A DNA stretch of 64,000 nucleotides, from contig NZ_ALOU01000047.1 in the NCBI RefSeq assembly GCF_000292345.1, forward strand, positions 62,001 through 126,000. Reading direction: 5' to 3'. The first letter of the stretch is position 1. Every line of letters begins with the position of its first letter. The position numbers were made by a program, and so were the translations under genes. Below the pieces are notes generated by a model, which saw only the letters and a program-made list of their open reading frames with translations, was not told the origin of the DNA and ran no database searches. Below are positions 18,535-27,442 of this stretch, piece by piece. Source of the DNA: Cupriavidus sp. BIS7. Its GTDB lineage: Bacteria; Pseudomonadota; Gammaproteobacteria; Burkholderiales; Burkholderiaceae.

Positions 18535-19481
18535 TGATTAGCTCCATTCGACAGTGCAGCAACCAGTTCGGGCACCACGGTGTTCAGGTCTCCCACCAAG
18601 CCGTAGTCGGCCACGGCGAAAATGGGAGCATCCGCATCCTTGTTGATGGCCACGATGACCTTAGAATCTTTCATGCCCGCCAGGTGTTGAATCGCGCCGG
18701 AGATGCCCACGGCAATGTAGAGCTGGGGCGCGACAATCTTGCCGGTCTGACCGACCTGGTAGTCGTTCGGCACGAAGCCGGCATCCACGGCGGCGCGCGA
18801 GGCACCAAGCGCGGCGTTTAACTTGTCGGCCAGCGGCGTCAGCACCTTGGTGTAATTCTCGCCCGAACCCACGCCACGGCCACCCGACACAACGACCTTC
18901 GCTGCGGCAAGTTCCGGGCGGTCGCTTTTGGCAACTTCGCGCGAAATAAACTGGGAGACACCCGTGTCGGCTACGGCAGGCACACTCTCGATAACAGCCG
19001 AGCCACCCACAGCAGCAGCGGCGTCGAACGCCGTGCCACGAACAGTGATGACCTTTACCTTGTCGGAGGACTTCACGGTGGCAATGGCGTTGCCGGCATA
19101 GATGGGGCGCTCGAAGGTATCCGGGGCGTCGACCTTGGTGACTTCGGAAATCTGTGCGACATCCAGCCTGGCGGCCACACGCGGCAGGATGTTCTTGCCA
19201 TATGGGGTGGCCGGGGCCAGGATGTGCGAGTAGTTGGCGGCGATAGCCAAGGCCTGCTCGGCGATGTTCTCGGCCAGGCCATCACCGAGGTAAGCGGCGT
19301 CGGCCAGCAGTACCTTGCTCACGCCGGCGATTTTGGCGGCAGCGGCAGCGGCGGCAGCTGGGTTCGAGCCGGCCACCAGCACGTGGACGTCGCCACCGCA
19401 TTGGGCGGCAGCCGTCACGGTGTTCAGCGTGGCGGCCTTAATGGATTGGTTGTCGTGTTCGGCAATGACGAGTGCAGTCAT
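18531..19481 (-). CDS. etfA: electron transfer flavoprotein alpha subunit
   Basis: A 316-residue ETF alpha subunit. The N-terminus [25 protein letters not shown] is typical, and the C-terminal FAD domain is intact ([82 protein letters not shown]). It accepts electrons from acyl-CoA dehydrogenases with EtfB and passes them to ETF-quinone oxidoreductase. It lies 17 bases downstream of etfB and overlaps fadJ by four bases. A second ETF pair in the core genome is usual in this group; this one appears dedicated to the local dehydrogenases. Confidence 0.93.
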   Translation of the reverse strand: MTALVIAEHDNQSIKAATLNTVTAAAQCGGDVHVLVAGSNPAAAAAAAAKIAGVSKVLLADAAYLGDGLAENIAEQALAIAANYSHILAPATPYGKNILPRVAARLDVAQISEVTKVDAPDTFERPIYAGNAIATVKSSDKVKVITVRGTAFDAAAAVGGSAVIESVPAVADTGVSQFISREVAKSDRPELAAAKVVVSGGRGVGSGENYTKVLTPLADKLNAALGASRAAVDAGFVPNDYQVGQTGKIVAPQLYIAVGISGAIQHLAGMKDSKVIVAINKDADAPIFAVADYGLVGDLNTVVPELVAALSNGANQ

Positions 19482-19498
19482 GTTCTATTCCCCCGCGC

Positions 19499-20248
19499 TC
19501 AGATAACTTTCGCTTCGTTCTTCAGCTTTTGGACCAGCGTAGCGACGTCCGGCACCATCACGCCAGCGCTGCGCTTCGGCGGCTCGACCACCTTCAGCGT
19601 CTGCAGGCGCGGGGTAACATCGACACCCAGGTCTTCCGGTTTCACAGTTTCCAGAGGCTTCTTCTTGGCCTTCATGATGTTCGGGAGCGTGACGTAGCGC
19701 GGCTCGTTCAGGCGCAGGTCGGTCGTCACCACAGCCGGCAGGTTTAGCGACAGGGTCTCGAGACCGCCGTCCACTTCACGCGTGACCGAGGCCTTGCCAT
19801 CGGCCACTACGACCTTCGAAGCGAAGGTGGCTTGCGGCAGGCCGGCCAGCGCGGCCACCATCTGGCCGGTCTGGTTCGAGTCGTCATCAATCGCTTGCTT
19901 GCCCAGGATGACGAGCTGCGGCTGCTCCTTGTCGACTAGCGCCTTCAGCAATTTGGCCACGGCCAGCGGCTGCAGGTCTTGATTCGACTCCACCAGGATG
20001 CCTCGGTCGGCGCCGATGGCCATCGCGGTACGCAGCGTTTCCTGGCACTGGCTTGCGCCGCACGACACAGCGATGACCTCGGTCACAACGCCAGCCTCTT
20101 TGAGGCGCACCGCTTCCTCCATGGCGATTTCGTCGAACGGGTTCATGCTCATCTTGACATTGCCCAGGTCAACGCCTGTACCGTCGGACTTCACACGCAC
20201 CTTGACGTTGTAGTCCACCACTCGTTTGACCGCGACGAGAGCTTTCAT
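19499..20248 (-). CDS. etfB: electron transfer flavoprotein beta subunit
   Basis: A 249-residue ETF beta subunit with the canonical start [51 protein letters not shown]. It also has the AMP-binding region ([56 protein letters not shown]) and the recognition-loop end [27 protein letters not shown]. It is the first gene of the etfB-etfA-fadJ-like operon, whose promoter should lie in the gap upstream of 20248. Confidence 0.93.
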   Translation of the reverse strand: MKALVAVKRVVDYNVKVRVKSDGTGVDLGNVKMSMNPFDEIAMEEAVRLKEAGVVTEVIAVSCGASQCQETLRTAMAIGADRGILVESNQDLQPLAVAKLLKALVDKEQPQLVILGKQAIDDDSNQTGQMVAALAGLPQATFASKVVVADGKASVTREVDGGLETLSLNLPAVVTTDLRLNEPRYVTLPNIMKAKKKPLETVKPEDLGVDVTPRLQTLKVVEPPKRSAGVMVPDVATLVQKLKNEAKVI

Positions 20249-20697
20249 TCAAAACACTCCGAATAGATTCATATCCCACGAGGCCGCTTCAGCCCGGCCG
20301 GGTCTCAACGCCCACAGGAGGGGCGAAACATCTGCAGAGCACCTCAGCTAGAAGCGCCGGTTCAAGCCGCATCTTCACCCACAGCGAGGCAATGCAAAAC
20401 TTCCAATTGAGCAACCAGACATAAGAAAATCTCATGCCTTCGTCGACTGGCGAGCCACCGAGACGCACAACTGATGTGCGATGGAGGGCATGGCGAGGGC
20501 CATAGGGGTCGATGAAGCGCTTCCCGGCGGGAAGGCGAAGGGACAAGCGTCGAAAGGCTGCGGCAACACCTTTCGTCGCAAGAGATGGTTGGCGGCTTCC
20601 ATGAACTTCGGAGCCGCCTTGTAGCGAAAGCATCACCCGTTGAGCTGCTGCTGCGCGACAGTGCTCGGAGCTATTTGGGAACGCTCCTTTTCCGGGG
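20249..20697. other. 449-base gap with no convincing gene
   Basis: A 115-codon minus-strand frame (20289-20636) is present, but it is Arg/Pro/Leu-rich, shows no motif and lacks a ribosome binding site. The gap separates ligK from etfB and should contain the etf promoter. I saw no strong hairpin with a T-run after ligK. Confidence 0.35.
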
Positions 20698-21381
20698 TCA
20701 AATGGTTTCGCCTTCTTTCAGGAGTCCAGCCGCGCGAAGGGCCGCTGGCAGCCACTTTGAGGCAGTGTCGCCACGAGCAATTGCTTCCAGGCGCGCAGCT
20801 TCGTCAGCAACCTTCTTTGCTGCCAGCTCCAATGCTTCTGCGGCTTTGTGGCGCTCGATGACGACAACGCCATCAGCATCTCCGACCACAAGGTCGCCAG
20901 GACGCACGGATACACCGCCTGCGGAGATGGGGTGATTAATCCGCCCCGGAATGTACTTGGTGGGGCCTGCCGGATTAAAGCCCGCGCTGAACACTGGGAA
21001 GTTCAATTCCAGCAGTTCGGCTCGGTCACGAACGGCTGCATCGAGGACGACGCCGCCAAGCTTCAAATGCTTACAGGCACTCAGCATCAACGTTCCCATG
21101 AGCGCAGCGGTGCCGTCGCCTTTGCCATCGATGACAAGGATGTCGCCCGGCTTCGCCATGGCAATGGCCGCATGAATCATGAGGTTGTCTCCCGGCCGCA
21201 CTTCCACGGTAAAGGCAGGGCCCGCCAATGCCATACGGTAGTCAACAGGTGCGACCCGGGCATGCATAGTACCGCGTCGCCCGGCGACATCGGCGAGGAT
21301 GGCCGCTTGGTACGTCTTTGCCTTATCGACAATATCGCTCGAGACACGCTCAAAGGACTGAATGACGTCGGGATGGTTCAT
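20698..21381 (-). CDS. ligK: 4-carboxy-4-hydroxy-2-oxoadipate/HMG aldolase
   Basis: A 227-residue RraA-fold class II pyruvate aldolase. The diagnostic Gly...Arg-Asp-x2-Glu signature is present: GDGTAALMG is followed about 20 residues later by AVRDRAELLE. The binding pocket GPTKYIPGRINHPISAGGVSVRPGDLVVGDADGVVV also matches LigK/ProA/GalC enzymes. Members cleave 4-carboxy-4-hydroxy-2-oxoadipate to pyruvate and oxaloacetate, and 4-hydroxy-4-methyl-2-oxoglutarate to two pyruvates, and decarboxylate oxaloacetate; they need Mg2+. It is the last gene of the amino-acid importer operon, after the aminotransferase. It could also complete the LigI-LigJ route encoded elsewhere in the window. Confidence 0.83.
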   Translation of the reverse strand: MNHPDVIQSFERVSSDIVDKAKTYQAAILADVAGRRGTMHARVAPVDYRMALAGPAFTVEVRPGDNLMIHAAIAMAKPGDILVIDGKGDGTAALMGTLMLSACKHLKLGGVVLDAAVRDRAELLELNFPVFSAGFNPAGPTKYIPGRINHPISAGGVSVRPGDLVVGDADGVVVIERHKAAEALELAAKKVADEAARLEAIARGDTASKWLPAALRAAGLLKEGETI

Positions 21382-21510
21382 ATGGTTCGGTGGTTCCAGA
21401 AGCTTCCCCCCACTACTTTCCCAAGAAGAGTGAATGCGGGGGGGAAGTAAAGAATTTCGATTGCTGACGACTAAGGTGGTTCGCCCTCGCGCCGTCTCAA
21501 TGCCGTGCCA

Positions 21511-22716
21511 TCAGCGGACGAGCAAGCTTGCGGCGGCGCTGATGCGCCGGCAGCCATCCTTCAGCGTTTCCATATCGGTGGCGAAGGACAAGCGGAAATG
21601 CGAGTTGACACCGTAAGCCGAGCCTTGCAGAACAGCCAGGTTCTGTGATGTCAGGAGCCAGTCGACCCAGTCATCGCTGTTCTGTATGACACCGCCGTCC
21701 GGGCGCCGAGCGCCGAACAAACCTGTGCAGGAAGCAAAGACGTAGAACGCGCCTTCCGGTGCGACGCATTCGATGCCTTCCACCTCGCTAAGCGCCGATA
21801 TCACCGCATTGCGTCGCTGCTCGAAGACTTCGCGATTTGCGTGGACAAAGTCTTGCGGACCATCGAGTGCGGCAATCGCTGCTGCTTGCGCAATGGAATT
21901 TGCACCGGAGGTGCTTTGCGATTGCAGCTTAACCATGGCCTTCACTAGCGGAGCAGGGCCGCCTGCGAAGCCGATGCGCCAGCCGGTCATGGCATAAGCC
22001 TTCGACACGCCGTTGATTGTCAGCGTGCGCTCCTTCAGCGACGGCACCGCTTGCGCGAACGTCGCAAACGGCTCACTTCCGTACGTGAGGTGTTCGTAGA
22101 TGTCATCCGTCATCACCCAAACGTGCGGATGCCGCCCCAGGACTTCGCCGAGGGCCACGAGCTCCGCCCTGCTATAAGAAGCGCCGCTCGGATTGTTGGG
22201 GGAGTTGAGAAGCAGCCAACGGGTGCGGGGCGTGATAGCGCGCTCCAAGTCTTCCGGTGCCAGTTTGAATCCGCTCTCCGGCTTGCAGTCTACGAAAACA
22301 GGCTGCCCACCCGCGAGCAGAACGATATCTGGGTATGACACCCAATACGGTGCCGGCACGATAACTTCATCGCCCTTTTGCACGGTGCAAAGAACCGCAT
22401 TGAAAATCACCTGCTTGGCGCCGTTGCTGACAATTGTCTCCTGGGAGGAGTACTCGAGCTGGTTCTCACGCAGGAACTTGCGAGATACCGCTTCACGCAA
22501 CGCCACCGTGCCGCCGACATCTGTGTATCGGGTCTTGCCTTCGGCCATTGCTCTGATTGCGGCTTCACGGATGTGTTCGGGGGTATCGAAGTCCGGCTCG
22601 CCGGCTGTTAGGCCGATTACGTCTCGTCCGGACGCTCGGAGTTCCCGGACCCGTTGTCCGGCCATGGAACTCGGTGACGGCTTGATTCGATTAAGTCTGT
22701 CTGCAATTTTGACCAT
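21511..22716 (-). CDS. class I PLP-dependent aminotransferase (AspC family)
   Basis: A 401-residue fold-type I aminotransferase starting MVKIADRLNRIKPSPS; the frame is open to a TTG at 22788, but the family starts here. Seen: VIGLTAGEPDFDTPEHIREAA, the substrate loop YTDVGGTVALREAVSRKFLREN, LNSPNNPSGASYSRAELVALG, and the PLP lysine in TINGVSKAYAMTGWRIGFAGGP, with the final Arg in HFRLSFATDME. It would convert an amino acid to its 2-oxo acid with 2-oxoglutarate or another acceptor. Placed between the ABC importer and the LigK aldolase, it probably makes the 4-hydroxy-2-oxo acid that LigK splits. Confidence 0.87.
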   Translation of the reverse strand: MVKIADRLNRIKPSPSSMAGQRVRELRASGRDVIGLTAGEPDFDTPEHIREAAIRAMAEGKTRYTDVGGTVALREAVSRKFLRENQLEYSSQETIVSNGAKQVIFNAVLCTVQKGDEVIVPAPYWVSYPDIVLLAGGQPVFVDCKPESGFKLAPEDLERAITPRTRWLLLNSPNNPSGASYSRAELVALGEVLGRHPHVWVMTDDIYEHLTYGSEPFATFAQAVPSLKERTLTINGVSKAYAMTGWRIGFAGGPAPLVKAMVKLQSQSTSGANSIAQAAAIAALDGPQDFVHANREVFEQRRNAVISALSEVEGIECVAPEGAFYVFASCTGLFGARRPDGGVIQNSDDWVDWLLTSQNLAVLQGSAYGVNSHFRLSFATDMETLKDGCRRISAAASLLVR

Positions 22717-22809
22717 GGTCTTTGGCTTGTATGGGAGATTCACTTTCGAGCACATACTTCCCGCAGCAGCAGGCAACGTCTGGCTCAAGACTGAGCGCGA
22801 GGCCTTACC

Positions 22810-23538
22810 TCACGCGTGGCGGATGTCAGCGACAAATTTTTTGGCGCGCGGATGCTCCGGCGAAGCGAAGAACTTGTCGGGCTTGTTGCACTCAAGAATC
22901 TCGCCTTTGTCCATGAAGATGACTCGGTCAGCCACTTCCCTGGCGAAATTCATCTCGTGCGTGACACAGACCATCGTCATCCCCTCGCCCGCAAGCTGCT
23001 TCATCACTTGCAGCACCTCCCCAATCATTTCTGGGTCTAACGCCGAGGTCGGCTCATCAAATAGCATGACTGGTGGACGCATCGCGAGCGCCCGCGCAAT
23101 CGCTACACGTTGCTGCTGACCTCCGGACAGTTGAGTGGGATAGGCATCTGCCTTATGCGCGAGTCCGACCTTCTCCAGCAGCGCCATTGCACGGTCGCGC
23201 GCTTCGGCTTGCGGAAGCTTCAATACGTCCATTGGCGCCAACATGATGTTTCGAAGCACAGTCATGTGGGGAAACAGGTTGAACTGCTGGAACACGAAGC
23301 CAATCTCGCTGCGCAACCGATTGAGGTTGGCACTCTTCTGATGCACATCAGAGCCGTTGACCAGAATCTCACCGTTCTGGATTGCTTCCAGACGATTGAT
23401 GGTACGAATCAGCGTCGACTTTCCTGAACCGGACGGACCGCACACCACCACCACTTCGCCCTTCCCGATGTTCTCGTTGACATTGTTCAAGGCGTGGTAA
23501 TCGCCATACCACTTGTTGACATTCTTGAAGTGAATCAT
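22810..23538 (-). CDS. polar amino-acid ABC transporter ATPase
   Basis: A 242-residue GlnQ/GltL-type ATPase. Walker A is [18 protein letters not shown] (about residues 34-51), the Q-loop is in [22 protein letters not shown], the signature is [19 protein letters not shown], and Walker B is [14 protein letters not shown], with the H-loop [22 protein letters not shown]. All catalytic elements are intact. Its ATG overlaps the stop of the upstream permease gene. It energises uptake of a polar or acidic amino acid by the two permeases and the binding protein of the same operon. Confidence 0.93.
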   Translation of the reverse strand: MIHFKNVNKWYGDYHALNNVNENIGKGEVVVVCGPSGSGKSTLIRTINRLEAIQNGEILVNGSDVHQKSANLNRLRSEIGFVFQQFNLFPHMTVLRNIMLAPMDVLKLPQAEARDRAMALLEKVGLAHKADAYPTQLSGGQQQRVAIARALAMRPPVMLFDEPTSALDPEMIGEVLQVMKQLAGEGMTMVCVTHEMNFAREVADRVIFMDKGEILECNKPDKFFASPEHPRAKKFVADIRHA

Positions 23539-24257
23539 TGCGTTACTACTCCTGCCGGAATGGCGCTGGTCTTACGGACGGGCTTTCGATTCTCGAGTCG
23601 CTTTACCCCCAGGTTGAGGGAATAGCAGACGATGAAGTAGACGGCGGCGAGAATCAAATAGACCTGGAATGGCTTGTTCAACAACTGGCCGCTAACCTGA
23701 TAGGCGGCATACGTCAGTTCGTTGACGCTGATGATGTATCCCAGAGACGTGTTCTTAATCAGGTTGATGAACTGATTCAGAATGCTGGGTGTCATGCTTC
23801 GCAACGCCTGAGGCAGGACGATGCGCCACAGAGTTAGCCCATACGACATACCGAGAGAGCGAGCTGCCTCTACATGTCCTCGCGGGACGGCCAAGATGCC
23901 GGCCCTGATGACCTCGCCCAAGAAAGCTGCCTCATAGACAACGAGCGCACAGATGACTGTCGTCAGGCCAGAAACACTACGGCCGACGAGCACCGGCACA
24001 ATGAAGTAGGCCCAAAAGATGAGCATCAGCACGGGCAGCCCGCGCACTACCGTAGTGAACCCGGCCGCCGGAAGCGCGAACCATTTGACGGGACTTGTGC
24101 GTGCTACAGCGATGAGTACGGATGCCGGGAAGGCGAGAACAAGGCCCGCGATTGCCATGCACAGCGTAAGCGCGAGGCCGCCCAATGGTCCCTCCGGGAA
24201 TTGGCCCAGCAGAAAAATCAGGCCGTATTCTTGAAGGATGTGAAGGATATCGCTCAT
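23535..24257 (-). CDS. amino-acid ABC transporter permease (GltK/HisM type)
   Basis: A 240-residue inner-membrane permease with about five hydrophobic segments ([90 protein letters not shown]). It carries the cytoplasmic EAA-type coupling loop [35 protein letters not shown]. It overlaps both neighbours by ATGA, as expected for stoichiometric synthesis of the transporter. Confidence 0.9.
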   Translation of the reverse strand: MSDILHILQEYGLIFLLGQFPEGPLGGLALTLCMAIAGLVLAFPASVLIAVARTSPVKWFALPAAGFTTVVRGLPVLMLIFWAYFIVPVLVGRSVSGLTTVICALVVYEAAFLGEVIRAGILAVPRGHVEAARSLGMSYGLTLWRIVLPQALRSMTPSILNQFINLIKNTSLGYIISVNELTYAAYQVSGQLLNKPFQVYLILAAVYFIVCYSLNLGVKRLENRKPVRKTSAIPAGVVTQ

Positions 24258-24958
24258 CGTGCCCCCTTCGCTGCGGCACCCAAGCGGCTGTGCGCGTAGC
24301 TACCCAGCCCCATAATTAGGAATGAAATGCACAGGTAAAAGGCCGATGCAATCGCGAAGGCCTCAAACGTGTGGAAGGTCTCGTTCTCAACCTGCTTTGC
24401 CGCATATGTAGCCTCGGACACCCCGATGACCATGGCCAAGCTCGTTGACTTGAAAAGACTCAGGGATTGATTGATGAGGGGAGGGACCGAGACCCGTACC
24501 GCCTGGGGCAGGATGACTCGTCTGATGGCTTGTACATATGTCAGCCCCAACGCTCGAGCCGCCTCCATTTGCGTGAGAGGCAGGGAACGAATGCCACTGC
24601 GCAAGTCTTCTGACATGTAGGCCGCTGTGTTGAGCGCCAACGCAATCAACGCGAAGAGCAGTTCGCCGTTGTGAGCGTTGATTGCGGACTGCCACGACGC
24701 CGGAAGCACCTGGGAGATGCCGAAGTACCAGAAGAAAATCTGGACAAGACCTGGCACGTTTCGGTGGTAGCCAACAAAGGCCTCGCACAGCTTTTCAATT
24801 GGTCGAATGGGAGACGAACGCAAGGCGACGATGACTAATGCCAGGGCAAAGCCGCACACCCACGACGACAGGAATAGGAGGATGCTCCGAACCGCGCCCA
24901 TGATGAACCAATGGACGTATGGCCCCTCGTTGAGGAACGAGAAATCTAGTGATTCCAT
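24254..24958 (-). CDS. amino-acid ABC transporter permease (GltJ/HisQ type)
   Basis: A 234-residue permease starting MESLDFSFLNEGPYVHWFIMGAVRSILLFLSSWVCGFALALVIVAL. The coupling loop is MEAARALGLTYVQAIRRVILPQAVRVSVPPLINQSLSLFKSTSLAMVIGVSE. I chose the ATG at 24958 since the longer frame to 25105 would overlap the binding-protein gene and is hydrophilic. It pairs with the permease at 23535 to form the heterodimeric channel of a glutamate/aspartate-like importer. Confidence 0.9.
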   Translation of the reverse strand: MESLDFSFLNEGPYVHWFIMGAVRSILLFLSSWVCGFALALVIVALRSSPIRPIEKLCEAFVGYHRNVPGLVQIFFWYFGISQVLPASWQSAINAHNGELLFALIALALNTAAYMSEDLRSGIRSLPLTQMEAARALGLTYVQAIRRVILPQAVRVSVPPLINQSLSLFKSTSLAMVIGVSEATYAAKQVENETFHTFEAFAIASAFYLCISFLIMGLGSYAHSRLGAAAKGAR

Positions 24959-25023
24959 GACAATACTCGGAAGGCCGGATGGAGCCGTCTCCGCCGTTGA
25001 CGTCAGGGGCTCCCTCCGAAGGA

Positions 25024-25857
25024 TTACTCGACGGCGGCAAGAGGCGTGAGCTTCTTCTCGCGCTTGATGTTGTAGGGAGTCTGGGGCCCCACCCACTTGT
25101 TCCACAGTGCATCCAGCTCGCCATCCTTCTCCATCTGGACGAGAGCGGCATTGACAGCGGCGAGCAGGGCCGGCTCGCCTTTCTTCACCCCCAAGGCGGT
25201 GGGCTCCCAGTGCAGTTGTCCATCAGCGAACCGCACCTTCCCTTCGGACTCATTTACGAAGCGAGACCCAGACATTTGAGCAATGGCGAAGGCTTGGCTC
25301 TTCCCCTGCTGCAAAGCCAGAAACGCTGTCGGCGCATCTTGATACGTGACCACCTCGGTCGACGTCAGCATGCGTCTGGCGTAGAGCTCCGGCGTCGACC
25401 CTTTGACGGTGCTGATTTTGATGTCCTTGGCCTGACTGACATCCTTGATTGGAGAGTTGGCCGGCACTACAAGCTTGATAGGAATTTGGTAGTGGATGTC
25501 CGAGAACGCTATCTGCCGTGCGCGTTCTTTGGTGTACCCGAGCGCTGCAGCCACTACGTCCACCCGACCAAGTGCCAGTTCGGGAATGCGTGCCTCCACG
25601 CTCAGGGGGCGGTGCTCCAGCTTGACTCCGAGATGCTTCGCGATAGCCGCGCAGGTGTCCACGTCGAAGCCGACAATCTGGCGCGTCTTCGGGTCTTGAA
25701 ATCCAAGTGGCTGACTCGTCGACAGAGTGCCGCAAATCAGTGTGCCTCGAGCCTTGATATCTGCAAGCCGGTCAGCATAGGCCGAACCGGCCATCGCAAG
25801 GCCTATACCGAGGATTGCTGCGTGAAGATGCCGGGGGCGGGGAAGGTGGAACGCCAT
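25024..25857 (-). CDS. periplasmic amino-acid binding protein (SBP family 3)
   Basis: A 277-residue binding protein with signal peptide MAFHLPRPRHLHAAILGIGLAMAGSAYA. The mature part starts DRLADIKARGTLICGTLSTSQPLGFQDPKTRQIVGFDVDTCAAIAKHLG, and the usual acidic-amino-acid contacts lie around FSDIHYQIPIKLVVPA and ISTVKGSTPE. The ATG at 25857 has AAAGGAG ahead of it. It is the first gene of the five-cistron importer/aminotransferase/ligK operon, with the IclR-type operator 24 bases before its start codon. The ligand is probably an acidic or hydroxylated amino acid, inferred from the genes after it. Confidence 0.88.
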   Translation of the reverse strand: MAFHLPRPRHLHAAILGIGLAMAGSAYADRLADIKARGTLICGTLSTSQPLGFQDPKTRQIVGFDVDTCAAIAKHLGVKLEHRPLSVEARIPELALGRVDVVAAALGYTKERARQIAFSDIHYQIPIKLVVPANSPIKDVSQAKDIKISTVKGSTPELYARRMLTSTEVVTYQDAPTAFLALQQGKSQAFAIAQMSGSRFVNESEGKVRFADGQLHWEPTALGVKKGEPALLAAVNAALVQMEKDGELDALWNKWVGPQTPYNIKREKKLTPLAAVE

Positions 25858-25880
25858 GGAACAACTCCTTTGTTGCGTTT

Positions 25881-25897
25881 TCATAATGCCATTATGA
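25881..25897. promoter_or_regulatory. operator copy 1 (TCATAAT-N3-ATTATGA)
   Basis: A perfect inverted repeat with seven-base arms and a GCC spacer lies 24 bases before the start codon of the binding-protein gene. A nearly identical site (27422-27442) lies between the IclR gene and the MFS gene, so both are probably bound by the IclR protein encoded at 26560. A degenerate copy, TATAATGCCGTATGA, is at about 25961-25975. Confidence 0.7.
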
Positions 25898-25898
25898 T

Positions 25899-26559
25899 TT
25901 TTATATGCACGCATCGTGCCACAGCTGTTCCGCAGAGGCTCTAGGGGTTTCCTCTCATCTATAATGCCGTATGAGTCACTTTTATGCGCACCTTTGACTC
26001 TTTGTGCGTGTAAGCAGGCACCGTGGATGGGCGCCGTGCACCGGCTTGAGGCGAACAAAGCTCGATGCGCTCGTGAGTGGACCGACCGGCCGGTTCCTGG
26101 CCCGCTCGGCTCCAATGGACGCACCTTCCGCGCACGGAAAACGAGCAGGATGGGAAAGGGAGTCTTCTGGCGGGAAGGCCTTGCGGAGCGGCCTTTGGAG
26201 AATCAGCGGCTGGTCTGAGGAATCTCAGATGCTATGCAGCAGTGGGAAGCGGGCATGGCCAGCCTGCTCATCGTGTTCGCCCCATTCAAACTGGGGAGAA
26301 CACGCGGTCGCGTTCGCGGCTCATCGGCGAATAGTCAAGGACAAGGCCGAGCTCTAGTGCAGGACCTTGGTCGCCATGGCAAATGGCGCGATGGAATCGA
26401 ATCGGAACGGCGGCCACTATAGACCGGGCGTCGCTCTGGCTATAGGCAATGAGACGCTTGGCAATGAGGCGGCCTTGGAAATCACCCTCACACCGTTCAA
26501 CGTGCGCACCCTCGCCAACTGAGTGGGGCGTCACGTCAGTACGTCTGCGCTGACGTCTA
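25899..26559. other. 661-base gap without a recognisable gene
   Basis: Several overlapping open frames of 60-122 codons occur on both strands, none with a family motif or credible ribosome binding site. The left end must carry the promoter of the importer operon and the degenerate third operator copy. The rest is 3' of the convergently placed IclR gene and looks like degraded sequence. Confidence 0.4.
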
Positions 26560-27279
26560 TTACACGACGGTCGCGCCCAAGGTCTTCGACAAGCTTTTGG
26601 CAGCGTCCAAAAGCGTGGCCTGTGTGGACTTAACATCTGGGTCGAACCGCGCAACAGGACCCGAAATCGTCAAAGCACCCGCCAGCACATTCCCGTGGCG
26701 CAACACTGGCGCGGACATCGACGATGTTAGCTCGCGGCCTGCCGTGACCGGATTGACCTTGCTGGCAGAGGTGAACACGCAGTTGTCAGTGGACCATTCG
26801 AAAGCGCTTTGTTCCGAGAACACACGCAAGACTTGTGCGGTAGCCGTGTCGTCCATTGGCAGCCGGGTTCCCGGTGCCATACTGGCCTTCAAATGGTGAG
26901 GCGAGTCCTTGCGTAACAAGCAGATTCGACTGTCCCCTTCTCTGACATAGAACGACGAGCTCTCCTCTGTCTGTTGCGTGAGCGAATCCAGGACCGGCAT
27001 CACTTGCTCTGAGAGGTTGAACGTGAGCTCATACCGGCAGCCAAGCTCGTACACGCGCGAGCCAAGTTGATATCGTCCATCCTGACGCTTCACGATGTAG
27101 TTCATCGGTTCCAGCGAAAGCATATAGCGCAGGATGACGCTCTTGAAGAGACCGGTCTCAGCCTCGAGGTCGGATAGCGTCAGCGGACCCTCGTGGCGCA
27201 GGAAGGCGTCCAAAATGGACAGTGTGCGGCCGACTGCGTTCACCGAACGGTCCACGTCTGTTGTCTTCTGCCTGGCCAT
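26560..27279 (-). CDS. IclR family transcriptional regulator
   Basis: A 239-residue regulator starting MARQKTTDVDRSVNAVGRTLSILDAFLRHEGPLTLSDLEAETGLFKSVILRYMLSLEPMNYIV, a normal IclR winged helix. The effector domain follows (EESSSFYVREGDSRICLLRKDSPHHLKASMAPGTRLPMDDTATAQVLRVF). The ATG at 27279 has GGAGGAGAAGG before it; the open frame to 27420 is upstream leader. It is divergent from the MFS gene, and the shared intergenic region carries an operator that recurs before the importer operon. It is therefore the likely local regulator of both. Confidence 0.87.
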   Translation of the reverse strand: MARQKTTDVDRSVNAVGRTLSILDAFLRHEGPLTLSDLEAETGLFKSVILRYMLSLEPMNYIVKRQDGRYQLGSRVYELGCRYELTFNLSEQVMPVLDSLTQQTEESSSFYVREGDSRICLLRKDSPHHLKASMAPGTRLPMDDTATAQVLRVFSEQSAFEWSTDNCVFTSASKVNPVTAGRELTSSMSAPVLRHGNVLAGALTISGPVARFDPDVKSTQATLLDAAKSLSKTLGATVV

Positions 27280-27421
27280 GTGGCCTTCTCCTCCAGCTCC
27301 GGCGAGCCGGCCAGGGCTCACGCAGCAATTTTCATAAACCGAATATGTTACAGCAACGCCCGAAGCACCTGCCGCCGCTCTAGGATGTCGCGGATGCGCA
27401 AGACGGTTCCCTCCGTACATT

Positions 27422-27442
27422 TTTCATAATATCATTATGAAA
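27422..27442. promoter_or_regulatory. operator copy 2 (TTCATAAT-N3-ATTATGAA)
   Basis: A perfect inverted repeat with nine-base arms (TTTCATAAT and ATTATGAAA) around ATC, in the IclR/MFS divergent intergenic region. It overlaps the first possible ATG of the MFS gene, so binding would block that gene directly. It differs from copy 1 only in the spacer and the outermost bases. Confidence 0.7.

Noticed and set aside
20289..20636. 115-codon minus-strand ORF between ligK and etfB
   Set aside because: No motif, no ribosome binding site and random-looking composition.
26286..26654. 122-codon minus-strand ORF that I considered as a transposase remnant
   Set aside because: No DDE, HUH or recombinase motif, no terminal repeats, and the left part overlaps the IclR coding end.
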